NCBI GenBank assembly: GCA_052325345.1
Contig: JBKQVG010000051.1
Span: 1 to 23,252 of the forward strand
Origin: JBEKYD01 sp052325345
GTDB taxonomy: Bacteria; Acidobacteriota; Terriglobia; Bryobacterales; Bryobacteraceae
DNA: 23,252 nt
Reading direction: 5' to 3'
In this document: positions 21,816-23,252 of the stretch, piece by piece
How the letters are laid out: each line of letters opens with the position of its first letter
Position numbering within the stretch: position 1 is the first letter of the stretch
Notes under the pieces: generated by a model
The model's database searches: none
What the model saw: only the letters and a program-made list of their open reading frames with translations
Told to the model about the DNA's origin: nothing
Made by a program: the position numbers and the translations under genes

Positions 21816-23252
21816 GGCCGCGCTCCCACGCGCGCCGCCTTGGCCAGCCGGACCGCGTTCTCCATCAGCTTCAACCCGTGGCCGCCATCGGCGGTCAGCA
21901 ACGATTCGGGGTGGAACTGCACCGCTTCGATCGGCAACTCGCGGTGGCGCACGCCCATGATGACTCCATCGGCGGTTTCCGCCGTCACCTCCAGACACGC
22001 CGGAAAAGTTTCGCGGCGCGCGAATAGAGAATGGTAGCGGCCCACCTGGAATTCCTCCGGCAAGCCTTCGAATACGCCCGCCCCGTGGTGATGCACGCCG
22101 GAAGGTTTGCCGTGCATGGGGTAATCGAGCACTCCCAGTTCGCCGCCGAAAGCCTCCACCACCCCTTGCAGCCCCAGGCAGACACCGAACACCGGCACGC
22201 CCAGCCGCACCGCCGTATGGACCAGCTCCGGCACGCCGAAATCGCCCGGCCGTCCCGGTCCGGGAGAAATCAGGATCAGGTCCGGTTTCACCCGGTCGAT
22301 CAGCTCCGCCGGGAAGCCGGCCCGGTAGGTGACCACCTCGGCGCCAGTCTGACGGGCGTAGTTGGCCAGGGTGTGGATAAAGCAGTCGTCGTTATCCACC
22401 AACAGCAGCTTCATTCCCGCGCCTACCGCTTGGTTTAGTGCTTCCGCTTCGCTGGCGCTCTTGGCCGGCTCGCCCAGGGTGCGGAAAAAACCCGTAGCCT
22501 TCAGCAGGGTTTCCCGCTCCTCCATCGCCGGCGCCGAATCGTAGAGCAGGGTGGCCCCCACCGGGTAGGAAGCCGTGCCGCCGCGAAGGTACGTGGTGCG
22601 GATCAGAATGCCGGTATTGATATCGCCGTTGAGCGCGATCATGCCCACCGCGCCGCCGTACCAGCCGCGCGCGTCCTTTTCCAGCCGCTCGATGGTCTCC
22701 GCGGCGGCCTTCTTGGGAGCGCCGATCACCGTCACCGCCCACATATGGCTCAAAAACGCGTCCAGCGAATCGAAACCTTCCTTGAGGATGCCTTCCACGT
22801 GGTCGACGGTGTGAAACACGCCGGCGTAGGATTCGATCAAACGGCGCCCGATAATGCGTACGCTGCCCGGCTCGGAAACCCGCGACTTGTCGTTGCGGTC
22901 CACGTCCGTGCACATCGTCAGCTCGGATTCTTCCTTGGTGGATTTCAGCAGCTCGCGAATGTTGTCCGCGTCGCGCAGCGGATCGCCGGTGCGCGCGGCC
23001 GTCCCCGAAATCGGGCAGGTTTCCACCCGCTGCCCTTCCACCCGCACGAACATCTCCGGCGACGCCCCCACCAGTTGCTCGTCGCCCAACTGCAACAGGA
23101 ACTCGTACGGGCTGGGGCTGGCGCGCTGCACCCGCTGGAACAGGTCCGAAGCTTTGCCGGAATACGCCGTGCGGAAAGTGCGGCGCAGAACCACTTCGTA
23201 ATAGTCGCCGCGGCGCATGCCCTCGCGCACTTCGTCCACCTTGGCCATGTAC
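21812..23252 (-). CDS. trpEG: Fused anthranilate synthase TrpE-TrpG (5' end outside window)
   Basis: About 480 residues of a protein whose N-terminus lies beyond the window. The visible front is the C-terminal two thirds of the chorismate-utilising domain: FLLQLGDEQLVGASPEMFVR, CPISGTAARTGDPLRDADN, ELTMCTDVDRNDKSRVSEPG, and GAPKKAAAETIERLE where a motif like PGSVTGAPK stands in other members. After a short linker comes a class I glutamine amidotransferase: LLLVDNDDCFIHTLANYARQ, the nucleophile Cys in GVCLGLQGVVEAFGG, and the His/Glu pair in QFHPESLLT. This single-chain order is the known TrpEG clade of alphaproteobacteria and others (TIGR01815-like). It makes anthranilate from chorismate and glutamine, the first step to tryptophan. 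PhzE of phenazine synthesis has the same order and cannot be fully excluded. Confidence 0.85.
   Translation of the reverse strand, partial: YMAKVDEVREGMRRGDYYEVVLRRTFRTAYSGKASDLFQRVQRASPSPYEFLLQLGDEQLVGASPEMFVRVEGQRVETCPISGTAARTGDPLRDADNIRELLKSTKEESELTMCTDVDRNDKSRVSEPGSVRIIGRRLIESYAGVFHTVDHVEGILKEGFDSLDAFLSHMWAVTVIGAPKKAAAETIERLEKDARGWYGGAVGMIALNGDINTGILIRTTYLRGGTASYPVGATLLYDSAPAMEERETLLKATGFFRTLGEPAKSASEAEALNQAVGAGMKLLLVDNDDCFIHTLANYARQTGAEVVTYRAGFPAELIDRVKPDLILISPGPGRPGDFGVPELVHTAVRLGVPVFGVCLGLQGVVEAFGGELGVLDYPMHGKPSGVHHHGAGVFEGLPEEFQVGRYHSLFARRETFPACLEVTAETADGVIMGVRHRELPIEAVQFHPESLLTADGGHGLKLMENAVRLAKAARVGARP

Noticed and set aside
18835..23252. Duplicate of the ssrA 3' end marking a right attachment site
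   Set aside because: I searched by eye for the GGTTCAACTCCCC to CCACCA end downstream and found no second copy.

Overview
The window looks like a chromosome segment from an Acidobacteriota bacterium of the Solibacter/Bryobacter type. The indications are: a large exported repeat protein whose C-terminus matches the domain family named after Solibacter (TIGR03437), two PEP-CTERM proteins with no exosortase nearby, a tmRNA whose tag ends in YAA, and GC-rich DNA with dispersed palindromes. This placement is inference; no 16S or marker-gene comparison was possible.

Layout. 1-2750: an exported thioredoxin-like protein, then two tandem zinc-ribbon AIM24 proteins. 2731-3751 (minus): a two-gene unit for small exported proteins; the tail of the second runs through a palindromic repeat. 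4002-5786: an exported START-like protein and a PAP2 phosphatase in one operon. 6036-14247: a block of large secreted proteins. These are a cysteine-containing exported protein, a LuxR-type regulator with a PAS-like front, an 805-residue ORF that looks like two secreted proteins joined in frame, and a 1142-residue protein with five near-identical BACON-like repeats. 14436-15567 (minus): a decaying HtrA protease. 15850-17037: an AlaC-type aminotransferase. 17164-18009: a second PEP-CTERM protein. 18042-18416 (minus): a small exported carboxypeptidase-regulatory-like protein. 18482-18834: tmRNA (ssrA). It is followed by a perfect 26-bp inverted repeat and a hicAB module whose hicA carries a two-base frameshift. 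19978-20805 (minus): a coiled-coil protein and a 49-residue protein. 20982-23252 (minus): the 3' two thirds of a fused anthranilate synthase (trpE-trpG), overlapping by four bases a beta-propeller-like exported protein.

The most interesting signal is regulatory. The four large secreted-protein genes (6036, 10520, 14247, 17164) all have the palindrome AGTACT in their upstream regions. In two of them AGTACT sits exactly 41 bases before a TATACT/TACACT -10 box. A LuxR-family regulator lies inside the same block and is a candidate binder. A second pattern is that four genes (215, 15850, 18416, 19141) have a -10-like hexamer 6-7 bases before the start codon and no Shine-Dalgarno sequence, suggesting leaderless mRNAs. 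Three genes show likely small-indel damage or fusion: htrA, hicA and the double secreted protein.
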